This document shows, one piece after another, positions 44,330-53,458 of a stretch of 64,000 nucleotides of DNA (within the stretch, counting starts at the first letter, position 1; the number at the start of each line of letters is the position of its first letter). This DNA comes from JBAXTE01 sp964653595 (GTDB taxonomy: Bacteria; Bacteroidota; Bacteroidia; Bacteroidales; WCHB1-69). The stretch covers positions 15,323 through 79,322 of the forward strand of contig CAZZHH010000009.1 of assembly GCA_964653595.1 (NCBI GenBank), given 5' to 3'. The position numbers and the translations under genes are program-made. Under the pieces are notes generated by a model. The model worked only from the letters and a program-made list of their open reading frames with translations, did not search any database and was not told the origin of the DNA.

Positions 44330-46123
44330 ATGGCACAATACAAGTATCACATATTGATTTGCGGGGGCACAGGATGTAAAGCCTCACAAAGTGATGAAAT
44401 TAAATCTGAATTTATTAAAATTATCGAAGAAAAAGGCTTAGATAATGACATTCAAGTAATTTTAACCGGATGTTTCGGTTTTTGTGAAAAAGGGCCCATT
44501 GTAAAAATGATGCCCGACAACACATTCTACACACAGGTAACCCCTAAAGATTGCCTCGAGATTGTAGAAGAGCATTTAATCAAAGGGAGAAAAGTAAATC
44601 GTTTACTATACCTGAATCCTGAAAATAAAGAGCACATTGCAGATTCCAAACATATGGGATTTTACAAAAAGCAAATTAGAATAGCTTTACGCAACTGTGG
44701 TTTTATCAATCCTGAAGACGTTAATGAGTACATTTCTCGTGATGGTTATCAAGCACTTGCTTCTGTATTAGCTAATAAAGATCCTCAACAAACGATTGAT
44801 GTCATCAAAAAATCAGGTCTTCGTGGCCGTGGCGGTGGTGGTTTCCCTACTGGTTTGAAATGGGAATTTGCAGCTAAAAACAAAGGAGATCAAAAATATG
44901 TAGTATGTAATGCAGACGAAGGAGATCCAGGTGCATTTATGGATAGATCTATCCTTGAAGGAGATCCACATTCTGTATTAGAAGCTATGACAATCAATGG
45001 TTATTGCATTGGAGCTTCTATTGGAGTAATCTACATTCGTGCAGAGTACCCATTAGCGATTGAGCGTTTAAAAATTGCAATTTCCCAAGCACAAGCACTA
45101 GGCCTTTTAGGTAAGGACATTTTGGGATCGGGTTTCGATTTTAATATTGAATTGCGTTATGGTGCAGGAGCGTTTGTATGTGGAGAAGAAACTGCATTAA
45201 TTCACTCTATGGAAGGATTGCGTGGAGAGCCTACATTCAAACCACCTTTTCCAGCAGAAAGTGGCTATAACAGTAAACCTACCAACGTAAATAATGTTGA
45301 AACCTACGCAAATATACCTGCTATTATATTAAAAGGAGCAGAGTGGTTTTCATCCATCGGAAGTGAAAAATCAAAAGGAACAAAAGTTTTTGCATTAGCT
45401 GGAAAGATCAACAACGTTGGTTTGATTGAAGTTCCTATGGGTATCACTCTTCGCGAAATTATCTTCGAAATTGGTGGTGGCATCAAAGATGGCAAAAAAT
45501 TCAAAGCGGTTCAAACTGGTGGTCCTTCAGGAGGTTGCTTAACCGAAGCGCACCTTGATACCCCAATCGATTATGACAATCTAATTGCAGCTGGTTCTAT
45601 GATGGGATCTGGTGGTATGATTGTAATGGATGAAGACGACTGTATGGTTTCCATCGCTAAATTTTATTTGGAATTTACCGTAGAAGAATCTTGCGGAAAA
45701 TGTACCCCATGTCGTATTGGAAACAAACGTTTACATGAGGTTTTAGACAAGATTACCAAGGGTAATGGAACAATGGATGACTTAGAAAACCTTAAAAACT
45801 TAAGTACAGTAATTAAAGAAACAGCACTTTGTGGATTAGGACAAACTTCTCCAAACCCTGTTCTTTCAACTATTGATAATTTTTGGGATGAGTATGTAGC
45901 TCACGTTGTTGACAAAAAATGTCCAGCTGGTCAATGTCGCGATCTTATGAGCTATGTAATTACACCAGAAGCTTGTGTTGGTTGTACAGCTTGTGCTCGT
46001 AACTGTCCTGTCAACGCTATTGAAGGAGAACGCAAACAAGTTCATTCAATACGTCAAGATATCTGTATCAAGTGTGGTGCATGTTACGAAAAATGTAAGT
46101 TTAATGCAATTTTCATTAAATAA
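44330..46123 (+). CDS. hydB: Hydrogenase subunit HydB (NuoF-like, NAD- and FMN-binding)
   Basis: 597-residue subunit of a trimeric, probably electron-bifurcating [FeFe]-hydrogenase. Order: N-terminal thioredoxin-like [2Fe-2S] domain (ICGGTGCKAS ... TGCFGFC, 1-90), NuoF core with NADH loop GRGGGGFPTGLKW near 165 and FMN-binding NADEGDPGA near 195, SLBB domain, the 4Fe cluster ESCGKCTPCRIG near 452, and a C-terminal pair of [4Fe-4S] clusters (CVGCTACARNCP, CIKCGACYEKC). It oxidises or reduces NAD(H). Arg codons are mostly CGT, as in hydA, suggesting strong expression. Confidence 0.96.
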   Translation: MAQYKYHILICGGTGCKASQSDEIKSEFIKIIEEKGLDNDIQVILTGCFGFCEKGPIVKMMPDNTFYTQVTPKDCLEIVEEHLIKGRKVNRLLYLNPENKEHIADSKHMGFYKKQIRIALRNCGFINPEDVNEYISRDGYQALASVLANKDPQQTIDVIKKSGLRGRGGGGFPTGLKWEFAAKNKGDQKYVVCNADEGDPGAFMDRSILEGDPHSVLEAMTINGYCIGASIGVIYIRAEYPLAIERLKIAISQAQALGLLGKDILGSGFDFNIELRYGAGAFVCGEETALIHSMEGLRGEPTFKPPFPAESGYNSKPTNVNNVETYANIPAIILKGAEWFSSIGSEKSKGTKVFALAGKINNVGLIEVPMGITLREIIFEIGGGIKDGKKFKAVQTGGPSGGCLTEAHLDTPIDYDNLIAAGSMMGSGGMIVMDEDDCMVSIAKFYLEFTVEESCGKCTPCRIGNKRLHEVLDKITKGNGTMDDLENLKNLSTVIKETALCGLGQTSPNPVLSTIDNFWDEYVAHVVDKKCPAGQCRDLMSYVITPEACVGCTACARNCPVNAIEGERKQVHSIRQDICIKCGACYEKCKFNAIFIK

Positions 46124-46127
46124 TCAG

Positions 46128-46133
46128 AAGGAG
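46128..46133 (+). promoter_or_regulatory. Shine-Dalgarno site of hydA
   Basis: AAGGAG, eleven bases before ATG 46145. Confidence 0.65.
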
Positions 46134-46144
46134 TTATATAGAAT

Positions 46145-47923
46145 ATGGAACTTATCAAATTAATAATAGATAATAAAGCGATTGAGGTAGCCAAGGGAAC
46201 AACTATCCTAAAAGCCGCTCGTCAGAATGGGATCGAAATTCCAACAATGTGTTTTTTCGAACTCGAGGACTTAAAAATTCAAAACAAACCTGGTGGATGC
46301 CGTATTTGTGTGGTTGAAGTGGTAGGTCGTAAGAACTTAGCACCTGCATGTGCTACCGATTGTGCAGAAGGCATGGTAGTTAACACTCACACAATGAGAG
46401 TGATAAACGCAAGAAGAACCGTATTAGAATTGATGTTATCCGATCACCCTTTTGACTGTTTAATCTGTCCTAAGAATGGTCGTTGTGATCTTCAAGATAT
46501 GGCTCAAAAATTTGGGGTACGTGAAATCCCTTTCCAAGGCGAACAATCTACTTACATCAAAGACATATCACCTTCCATCATTCGTGATGTGGATAAATGT
46601 ATCATGTGTCGTCGTTGCGAAATGATGTGTAACGAGTTTCAAACAGTAGGTGCATTATCTGCTATCAACAGAGGATTTGAAGCAGTGGTAGCACCAGCAT
46701 TTCAGCAAAAATTAGAGCACTCTTCTTGTACATTCTGTGGACAGTGTGTTGCAGTTTGTCCAGTTGGCGCTCTAACCGAAGTGGATAACACTGGTAAAGT
46801 AATTCGTGCAATAGCAGATCCTACCAAAACAGTAGTAGTACAAGTGGCACCTGCAGTACGTGTTGCATTAGGTGAAGAGTTTGGTTTAAAACCAGGTTCT
46901 ATCGTTACCGGACAATTGGCAGCATCCTTAAGAAGATTGGGATTTGACTATGTATTTGATACCGATTGGGCAGCTGATTTAACTATTTGGGAAGAGGGTG
47001 CAGAATTATTAGACCGTTTAACTAGATTTTTAAATGGAGATAAATCGGTGAAATTGCCAATCATGACCTCTTGCTGTCCTGCATGGGTTAAATTTTTTGA
47101 GCATAACTTCCCTAACATGATGGATATTCCATCTACAGCGAAGTCTCCTCAACAAATGTTTGGAGCAATGGCAAAAACTTATCTAGCAGATAAATTAAAG
47201 ATAAAACGCGATGAGATGGTAGTAGTTTCTGTAATGCCTTGCGTTGCTAAGAAATACGAATCTTCCCGTGATGAGTTTAAAACAAATGGAAATCCAGATG
47301 TAGATTATGCAATCACAACCCGCGAATTAGCTGCATTTATTCGTCAAGCTAACTTAGATTTTACGAATCTACCTGAAGAAGATTTCGACTCTCCACTAGG
47401 AGAATCTACTGGTGCTGGGGTGATTTTTGGAACAACAGGTGGTGTAATTGAAGCGGCAACTCGTACAGCATATGAAGTATTTACCAAAAAGAAACTAGAC
47501 AAAGTTGATTTCGAAGCATTAAGAGGACTTGATGGTGTTCGTGCGGCAACTGTCGATTTCAACGGCCTACCAATTAACATTGGGATAGCACATGGATTAG
47601 GTAATGCTCGTAAACTACTTGAAGATGTTCGTGATGGCAAATCTACGTTCCATGCAATCGAAATCATGGCTTGTCCTGGTGGTTGTATCAATGGTGGTGG
47701 ACAACCTCAACATCATGGCAACATGGATGTGATAAAAGCTCGTTGGGAAGCAATTTATAGAGAAGATGCCGGAAAACCAATCCGTAAATCTCATGAAAAC
47801 CCTGATGTAATTCGTTTATACGAAGAGTTTTTAGGCAAACCATTAGGAGAAAAATCACATCATCTACTTCATACTCATTATTTTGATAGAAGAACAGATA
47901 TCGAAATTGAATTAGATAAATAA
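46145..47923 (+). CDS. hydA: [FeFe]-hydrogenase catalytic subunit HydA (group A, trimeric type)
   Basis: 592-residue catalytic subunit that makes H2 from electrons of NADH and ferredoxin (or the reverse). Order: N-terminal [2Fe-2S] (C in ..PTMCFFELEDL, GGCRICVVEV, about 30-70), His-ligated [4Fe-4S] (HPFDCLICPKNGRC), two ferredoxin clusters (CIMCRRCEMMC and CTFCGQCVAVCP), and the H-cluster domain with intact L1 TSCCPAW (about 308-314), L2 MPCVAKKYES (about 363) and L3 MACPGGCINGGGQP (about 506). The end LLHTHYF is typical of group A6 enzymes without the extra C-terminal [2Fe-2S] domain. The maturases HydE, HydF and HydG are not in the window. Confidence 0.97.
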   Translation: MELIKLIIDNKAIEVAKGTTILKAARQNGIEIPTMCFFELEDLKIQNKPGGCRICVVEVVGRKNLAPACATDCAEGMVVNTHTMRVINARRTVLELMLSDHPFDCLICPKNGRCDLQDMAQKFGVREIPFQGEQSTYIKDISPSIIRDVDKCIMCRRCEMMCNEFQTVGALSAINRGFEAVVAPAFQQKLEHSSCTFCGQCVAVCPVGALTEVDNTGKVIRAIADPTKTVVVQVAPAVRVALGEEFGLKPGSIVTGQLAASLRRLGFDYVFDTDWAADLTIWEEGAELLDRLTRFLNGDKSVKLPIMTSCCPAWVKFFEHNFPNMMDIPSTAKSPQQMFGAMAKTYLADKLKIKRDEMVVVSVMPCVAKKYESSRDEFKTNGNPDVDYAITTRELAAFIRQANLDFTNLPEEDFDSPLGESTGAGVIFGTTGGVIEAATRTAYEVFTKKKLDKVDFEALRGLDGVRAATVDFNGLPINIGIAHGLGNARKLLEDVRDGKSTFHAIEIMACPGGCINGGGQPQHHGNMDVIKARWEAIYREDAGKPIRKSHENPDVIRLYEEFLGKPLGEKSHHLLHTHYFDRRTDIEIELDK

Positions 47924-47930
47924 TTAATCA

Positions 47931-47937
47931 AAAGGAG
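47931..47937 (+). promoter_or_regulatory. Shine-Dalgarno site of hydC
   Basis: AAAGGAG, ten bases before ATG 47948. Confidence 0.65.
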
Positions 47938-47947
47938 ATTTTATAAA

Positions 47948-48433
47948 ATGTCACATATAAAAATTAAATTAAAAGATCAACAAGTTCAAGAGTTGAAAGA
48001 TGTTTGTAAAGCATTTAACAACGAAGCAAGTGAACTGATTAATGTTCTTCACAAAGCACAAGGTATCTTTGGTTATCTTCCTGCAGAGGTGCAAGAGATT
48101 ATAGCACATGAATTAAAAATTTCTGTTGCTAAGGTGTTTGGTGTGGTCTCTTTTTACTCATTTTTCACAATGACTCCCAAAGGTCAACACCCAATTTCTA
48201 TCTGCTTGGGTACTGCATGCTATGTGCGCGGTGCTGAAAAAGTAATGGATGAATTCAAACGTCAACTTAGCATTGCGAATGGCGAAACTACTTCGGATGG
48301 TAAATTCTCATTGAGTAGCTTACGTTGCGTAGGTGCATGCGGACTTGCTCCGGTAGTATTGGTAGGAGAAAAAGTTTACGGTAGAGTGTCTCCAGAAGAT
48401 GTTAAAAAAATTCTGGCTGAGTACAACGACTAA
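47948..48433 (+). CDS. hydC: Hydrogenase subunit HydC (NuoE-like)
   Basis: 161-residue NuoE-type subunit with a thioredoxin-fold [2Fe-2S] cluster. The ligands are in LGTACYVRG (first Cys of the pair with preceding residues) and LRCVGACGLAPV; SFYSFF near 70 is typical. It links HydB to HydA. Last gene of the operon, followed at once by a hairpin terminator. Confidence 0.95.
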   Translation: MSHIKIKLKDQQVQELKDVCKAFNNEASELINVLHKAQGIFGYLPAEVQEIIAHELKISVAKVFGVVSFYSFFTMTPKGQHPISICLGTACYVRGAEKVMDEFKRQLSIANGETTSDGKFSLSSLRCVGACGLAPVVLVGEKVYGRVSPEDVKKILAEYND

Positions 48434-48448
48434 TTTTTAATTATACCT

Positions 48449-48482
48449 ATAAAAAAGCGGGACAAAAGTTCCGCTTTTTTTA
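48449..48482 (+). terminator. Terminator of the hydrogenase operon
   Basis: AAAAAAGCGG pairs with CCGCTTTTTT around loop GACAAAAGTT, 15 bases after the hydC stop. Confidence 0.85.
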
Positions 48483-48597
48483 TAAGCATGATATTTATCA
48501 CTAATCCATAAAAAAACATTAAAAAAATTGACTTTAAGAGTATTTTTTTGTTTATTTGCATTATCAAAAACGTTTTAGTAATATAATAATAGGGTTT

Positions 48598-50280
48598 ATG
48601 AAAAAAACAAGACAATTTATGATGTTGATAGCAATGATGGCTATTTCAACTACATTATTTGCTCAGTTACCCAATGGTAGCTATGCAAAAGACTTTTCCA
48701 TGAAAAAATTAAAATCGGATGGCACAGCCATTAGCGATACCGTATGTACATTATATGAACATACTAATGCTGGACGACCTGTGATAATGGATGTTTCCGC
48801 AGTTTGGTGCTCACCTTGTTGGAGTTACCACTCAAGTGGGGCGTTAGAATCTTTATACGCATCTTATGGGCCGAGTGGTGATAATTCGTTAATGGTTTAT
48901 TTTGTAGAAGGTGATGAAGGTTCTATTGCACAGTTAAATGGGGGGGCTGGATCGCAAGGTAACTGGGTTACAGGAACGTATTATCCGATATTGCCTACAA
49001 TTTCTCCAAATACAACACAAGTATGTACTGATTATTCTATTGGCTATTTCCCAACTGTTTATTTAATCTGCCCTGATAGAACGGTAACCGAAGTTGGTTC
49101 AAAAACAGCAGCTATAATACACACAGCAGCAGTAGCTTGTCCTGTTTTGACAACAAATGTACTAGATGCTAAAATTTTTAAAATTAATCAACCGGGAAAC
49201 TTGGTTTATTGCGGCGAAATTAACCCTAAAGTTTTTATGCAAAATTACGGCACTACAGCAATTTCTTCCGCTACTATAAAAATGCAGTTAGATGGTGTTG
49301 ATGTTATTACGTATAACTGGACAGGAAATATAGAAAGATTAGATGCTGTAGAAGTATCTCTTCCAACTTATTCAAATCCGACATTGAGTCAAGGGAATCA
49401 CACGTTAACTTTTGTTATTGAAAACCCTAACGGTGGTACTGATTTAAATTTAGCTGATAATTCGAAAACAATTACTGTTTTTAATATGCTAAATGTTTCT
49501 TCGTTGCCAATTGTAGAAAGTTTTGTTAATTCGACATTCCCTTCTCCTGATTGGGGTGTAGATCCTGGATCAGATGGCATGGGTTGGGCTCGTTCTACTG
49601 CTCATAGTGGCTGTGCGAAAATTGCTTTTTATGAGATTAGTAGTAAACAAATTGATTATTTAGTTCTTCCTCCTGTTAACTTGTCAAGTGTAACATCAAT
49701 GAATCTTACATTTAAAGTGGCTTATGCCCAATACAGCTCTTCATTCGCTGACAAATTGGAAGTACAAACTTCAACGAATTGTGGCGCTACTTGGGTTTCC
49801 CGTTATACCAAATCGGGATCAACATTGTCAACCTCTACAGCAACCACTTCAGCTTTTACTCCGACAGCCGAAACCCAATGGCGTCAGGAAACTGTTGATT
49901 TGACTTCATTGGCAGGCCAGGCTAAAGTGATGGTTCGCTTTAAAGCCACAAGTGCTTATGGCAACAATGCATACGTAGATGATATCAATTTAGATATTGC
50001 AGGTGGTGTTAATTCTAACGAAATGGTTTCTGGAATGTTATTATCTCCAAACCCATCAAACAGCAACACCAATCTTGATTTCTATGCACATCAAGCAAAC
50101 GATGTTTCTATCGTGGTTGTAAACGCAATTGGAGCGGTTGTATATTCTTCTAAAGTAAATGCATCTCAAGGATTTAACACACTTGTTATTCCTTCCGAAG
50201 ACTTTAACTCAGGTATCTATTTTGTATCTATCAAAGGAAAAAATAGCAATTCTACTCAAAAGTTGATTATCCAAAAATAA
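48598..50280 (+). CDS. Thioredoxin-like T9SS-secreted protein
   Basis: 560-residue exported protein; I start at ATG 48598 (MKKTRQFMMLIAMMAI), giving a signal peptide that ends LFAQ, instead of the 14-codon longer frame. Order: thioredoxin/TlpA-like domain (about 25-185) with active-site WCSPCW, an Ig-like strand region (190-300), a choice-of-anchor/MAM-like jelly-roll (about 310-480), and a T9SS type-A sorting domain (LSPNPSNSNTNLDFY to the C-terminal SNSTQKLIIQK). It should act outside the cell as a thiol-disulfide protein. It is separated from hydC by a terminator and so has its own promoter. Confidence 0.85.
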   Translation: MKKTRQFMMLIAMMAISTTLFAQLPNGSYAKDFSMKKLKSDGTAISDTVCTLYEHTNAGRPVIMDVSAVWCSPCWSYHSSGALESLYASYGPSGDNSLMVYFVEGDEGSIAQLNGGAGSQGNWVTGTYYPILPTISPNTTQVCTDYSIGYFPTVYLICPDRTVTEVGSKTAAIIHTAAVACPVLTTNVLDAKIFKINQPGNLVYCGEINPKVFMQNYGTTAISSATIKMQLDGVDVITYNWTGNIERLDAVEVSLPTYSNPTLSQGNHTLTFVIENPNGGTDLNLADNSKTITVFNMLNVSSLPIVESFVNSTFPSPDWGVDPGSDGMGWARSTAHSGCAKIAFYEISSKQIDYLVLPPVNLSSVTSMNLTFKVAYAQYSSSFADKLEVQTSTNCGATWVSRYTKSGSTLSTSTATTSAFTPTAETQWRQETVDLTSLAGQAKVMVRFKATSAYGNNAYVDDINLDIAGGVNSNEMVSGMLLSPNPSNSNTNLDFYAHQANDVSIVVVNAIGAVVYSSKVNASQGFNTLVIPSEDFNSGIYFVSIKGKNSNSTQKLIIQK

Positions 50281-50297
50281 TCATCTACTAGAATATC

Positions 50298-50333
50298 AAA
50301 AAAGGTTGCCAAAATTTGGCAACCTTTTTTTTT
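50298..50333 (+). terminator. Terminator after the thioredoxin-like gene
   Basis: AAAGGTTGCCAAA and TTTGGCAACCTTT with a short loop and a nine-base T-run; 18 bases after the stop. Confidence 0.9.
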
Positions 50334-50506
50334 ACCAATGTCTATATTTTTTAATCGAGATTTTAAAGAGTTTGAATATTTAATCGTTAATATTTTGTCA
50401 CCTAATTTGAAATTCATAATATAATTTACGATTAACATCGAGATTCTTCTGTTATTAAAATTGAAGCAAAAGACAAATTCTCCGCCAAAATAGAATTCTA
50501 ATTAAC

Positions 50507-50550
50507 TTAATAACCCCGTCTCGTTAAAATAAACGAGACGGGGTTATTAA
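50507..50550. repeat. Perfect 19-base inverted repeat
   Basis: TTAATAACCCCGTCTCGTT (50507-50525) and its exact complement (50532-50550), loop AAAATA. No T-run follows on either strand, so a simple intrinsic terminator is doubtful. It lies in the 528-base gap 50281-50808, whose remaining part (50551-50808) shows nothing recognisable. Confidence 0.8.
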
Positions 50551-50808
50551 TATTCGACACTTTCAGCGTCGTAGACTATAAATATTTGAGATTTAGAAAT
50601 TATAATGCCGATTTAGCAAATGTTTATCTTGGTTTTCAATATATTACAGTTGCTCTAGCGGTACTAGCCAAAATGACATTTTAATTTTACTTTTTCAGCT
50701 AAAGAGAGGAAGCAAGAACTCAAATAATTTAAGGGTGTAAAGAAGTGTTTCTCCTTTTACAAAGATTCTACTCCCCCAGAAAATTGAACTGATCCGCAAA
50801 AAACCGTT

Positions 50809-53337
50809 TCAACGGTTTACAACATCATATAAGGAAATCCATTTAATGGCAGAAATTGAGAATGGAATATTCTGATTCTTTGAATTACATACTATCACCT
50901 GGTCGATTCCAGGAATCAAATCAAATCCATTATCGGACAACTCATAGCCATCGATAGTCAGCCACAACCCCTTTACCGGAACATCCGAAGAGACGGAAAG
51001 AAAAACAAGATTTTCTGAATTGTTGTAATGTTTAAATGAAATAGTTGGTTTTTGGAGTTTCATGTTTTTCGGTTGATCCATGAAATGTATCTCTGATGAC
51101 ACCACTTCCGATTCCCCTCTTATTAATATAGCAGCCAATACCGAATTTTGAATATTTTCTTTTTTTGAAAAACTTTTTATTGCTAAAGAAGTATTCGGAT
51201 TTAGAGTTATCGCTAGGGTATCACAAGCGATTCTTTTACCGGACAGATCTATTTGAGATAAAGCCAATTTTCCATTAAAAGTATCCAATCCAATATTTCT
51301 CACCCAAATTGATACAGAGTCGGGATGATTGATAAAAGTAGGTCTAACTGGTTGAAACAATCTTTTGGAAGCATAGTAAAGTGGTTTAGGGTTCCCTTTA
51401 TAATCGGTTGCTGCCCATGAAATAGAGCTCCAACAGTCGTTGAATTGCCAAAACAGACTACCCATGCAATAGGGAACGCGTTGAGCGTGAGCCTTTATGG
51501 CCTCTCCCATTCCTTCGGCTTGCATAAGCTGACTAATATAAATATAATCTTCCACCGTTTTTGGGTTAGGGTAATCTCTTTGCATGTATTCGTCGATGGT
51601 TTGAAATCCTTTAGGGTGTTTTTGGTGATTTGCCACCGATGGTTGCTGTAAGCTTAAAACAGGTTCTCCAGCACCAAACTCAAGCGTTTCTAAACTCGGA
51701 AAACCTTGAAATCCGTATTCGCTGACAAACCTACCCACCTTTTTATGATAGCTAGAAAAAGGCTCCATCCCCCACCATACGCCCCAGTAGTGGACGTCAC
51801 CAGATTTATAGGCAGTGTCCCTTCCCCATCCGTTGCTCGGAGATGAGGGATGATAATTAAATTGCACTCGTCCATAGGTCTCTGATAACGCATTAGGAAT
51901 TACAGTCTCAAAAAGTTTCCGATTTCCGTTCCAAATGGCGAGAGAGTCGTTTGTGGAATATCCCAGTTGTTTTTGCCAACCCCAATTAAACCATCCTTCA
52001 TAATTCTCGTTGTTGCCACACCACAGAGTAATAGAAGGGTGCGAAGAGAGACGTTTGGACTGAAATTGAATTTCCTTATACACATTGTTTAAATAAGCTT
52101 CATCGCTTGGATACATGGCACAAGCGAACATAGCATCTTGCCAAACCATTATCCCTAAGCTATCGCAAATATCATAAAAGAGATCATCTTCGTACCAACC
52201 GCCGCCCCAAACACGGAGCATATTGTATCCAGCATCCTTGGCCATTCCGATCAACTTACGATACTTTTCTGGGGTATTTAAGTGAGGTAGATATTCCATT
52301 GGAATCCAATTGGCTCCTTTCGCAAACACAGCATTGCCGTTGACTTCAAAGAAAAAACTACTACCAATGCTGTCTTTTTGTTGAATCAGTTTAATTTTTC
52401 GAAAACCAATCTGTTCGGTAAATTCATACTTTTCGCCGTATGGAGAAGTAACCATAATTTTATAATGATACAAATTTGGCAGTCCAACCCCTATTGGATT
52501 CCATAATTTTGGATTATCGACATCCAATTCGAATCCGATTATTGTGTCATGAGATACTTTAAAAACCCTTTGAAATTCCACTATATTTGTTGAAACATCG
52601 ATTACTTTTACCAGTAAATCCGTACTTTTTTTAGCATCGGAAGTGATAGGAATTTTATATAACACAGTACCCTTGTTGTTAACTAAATCGGCAGTTATAA
52701 TAGGCTGGCAGACATTAACAGAATTCCATAAATTCAAATAAACCGGTTTGAAAATTGCAGGATTCAAGATTTTCGGACCCCAATCCCATCCAAAATGAAA
52801 TTGAGCTTTTCGAGCAAAAACCCGCTCTTTTTCAGGAAGGGTGTAAGGAAGTTGATTTGCAATAGTCTTTAATAATGGCACCAATGGGGGAAATACCACT
52901 TTCAACTGATTTTTTCCTTTTTTAATCCACTTCTTTACCTCTATTTTATGAGGAATAAACATATTATCCGTTTGATAAATCAAGGTATCGTTAAGATAAA
53001 CAGATGCATAGGTATCGATCCCTTCAAAAACCAATTCAATGTGATCGTATTTTTTCAAAATCTCACTCTCGATGTTAAAAAAGGTACGATAGCTCCATAA
53101 TTTATCAGCAATCCACTGAGCATCCGGCTCATTATTCCCAATAAATGGATTAGGAATAATTCCAACATTTTCCAAATCAGAAACTAAAGAACCAGGAACA
53201 GAAGCGGGATAATAGAGATGACTATCCTCGTTGCAAAAAGTCCAGCCATTATCAAGAGATATTTTTTTACTCTGACCCAACCCAATCAGAGGCAAGATAA
53301 AAAGAAGAATAAAATAGAATAAACTTTTATATTTCAT
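50809..53337 (-). CDS. GH2 beta-mannosidase
   Basis: 842-residue exported glycosidase that removes terminal beta-mannose, for example the beta-1,4-mannose of the N-glycan core. The start is ATG 53337 (MKYKSLFYFILLFILPLIGLG, a signal peptide); a longer frame upstream runs through a 9-base tandem repeat coding for KSI units and is unlikely. Domains: jelly-roll (25-210), Ig-like (215-320), TIM barrel (320-620), then Ig-like ends. Acid/base E444 in CGNNENYEGW and nucleophile E540 in FVSEYGFQG are present, as in Bacteroides mannosidase. Last gene of the LacI-MFS-ROK-GH20-GH2 cluster. Confidence 0.92.
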   Translation of the reverse strand: MKYKSLFYFILLFILPLIGLGQSKKISLDNGWTFCNEDSHLYYPASVPGSLVSDLENVGIIPNPFIGNNEPDAQWIADKLWSYRTFFNIESEILKKYDHIELVFEGIDTYASVYLNDTLIYQTDNMFIPHKIEVKKWIKKGKNQLKVVFPPLVPLLKTIANQLPYTLPEKERVFARKAQFHFGWDWGPKILNPAIFKPVYLNLWNSVNVCQPIITADLVNNKGTVLYKIPITSDAKKSTDLLVKVIDVSTNIVEFQRVFKVSHDTIIGFELDVDNPKLWNPIGVGLPNLYHYKIMVTSPYGEKYEFTEQIGFRKIKLIQQKDSIGSSFFFEVNGNAVFAKGANWIPMEYLPHLNTPEKYRKLIGMAKDAGYNMLRVWGGGWYEDDLFYDICDSLGIMVWQDAMFACAMYPSDEAYLNNVYKEIQFQSKRLSSHPSITLWCGNNENYEGWFNWGWQKQLGYSTNDSLAIWNGNRKLFETVIPNALSETYGRVQFNYHPSSPSNGWGRDTAYKSGDVHYWGVWWGMEPFSSYHKKVGRFVSEYGFQGFPSLETLEFGAGEPVLSLQQPSVANHQKHPKGFQTIDEYMQRDYPNPKTVEDYIYISQLMQAEGMGEAIKAHAQRVPYCMGSLFWQFNDCWSSISWAATDYKGNPKPLYYASKRLFQPVRPTFINHPDSVSIWVRNIGLDTFNGKLALSQIDLSGKRIACDTLAITLNPNTSLAIKSFSKKENIQNSVLAAILIRGESEVVSSEIHFMDQPKNMKLQKPTISFKHYNNSENLVFLSVSSDVPVKGLWLTIDGYELSDNGFDLIPGIDQVIVCNSKNQNIPFSISAIKWISLYDVVNR

Positions 53338-53339
53338 GA

Positions 53340-53380
53340 ACTTTATAGACTTTATAGACTTTATAGACTTTATAGACTTT
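53340..53380. repeat. 9-base tandem repeat upstream of the GH2 gene
   Basis: Four and a half copies of ACTTTATAG (plus strand), ending two bases from the GH2 start codon. On the minus strand it lies in the region where a ribosome would bind. The same word occurs twice at 35300-35318 within another repeat. Confidence 0.75.
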
Positions 53381-53458
53381 CTACTGAACTCCAATTTCGC
53401 TAACAAACAGCCAAGCATTATGTCCTTCTCCTGCTTTTCCTTTTCCAATTACCCCAAG

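Noticed and set aside
53338..53448. 37-codon N-terminal extension of the GH2 protein containing KSI repeats
   Set aside because: The repeats are translated from a 9-base tandem repeat and a clear signal peptide begins at 53337; the extension would hide it.
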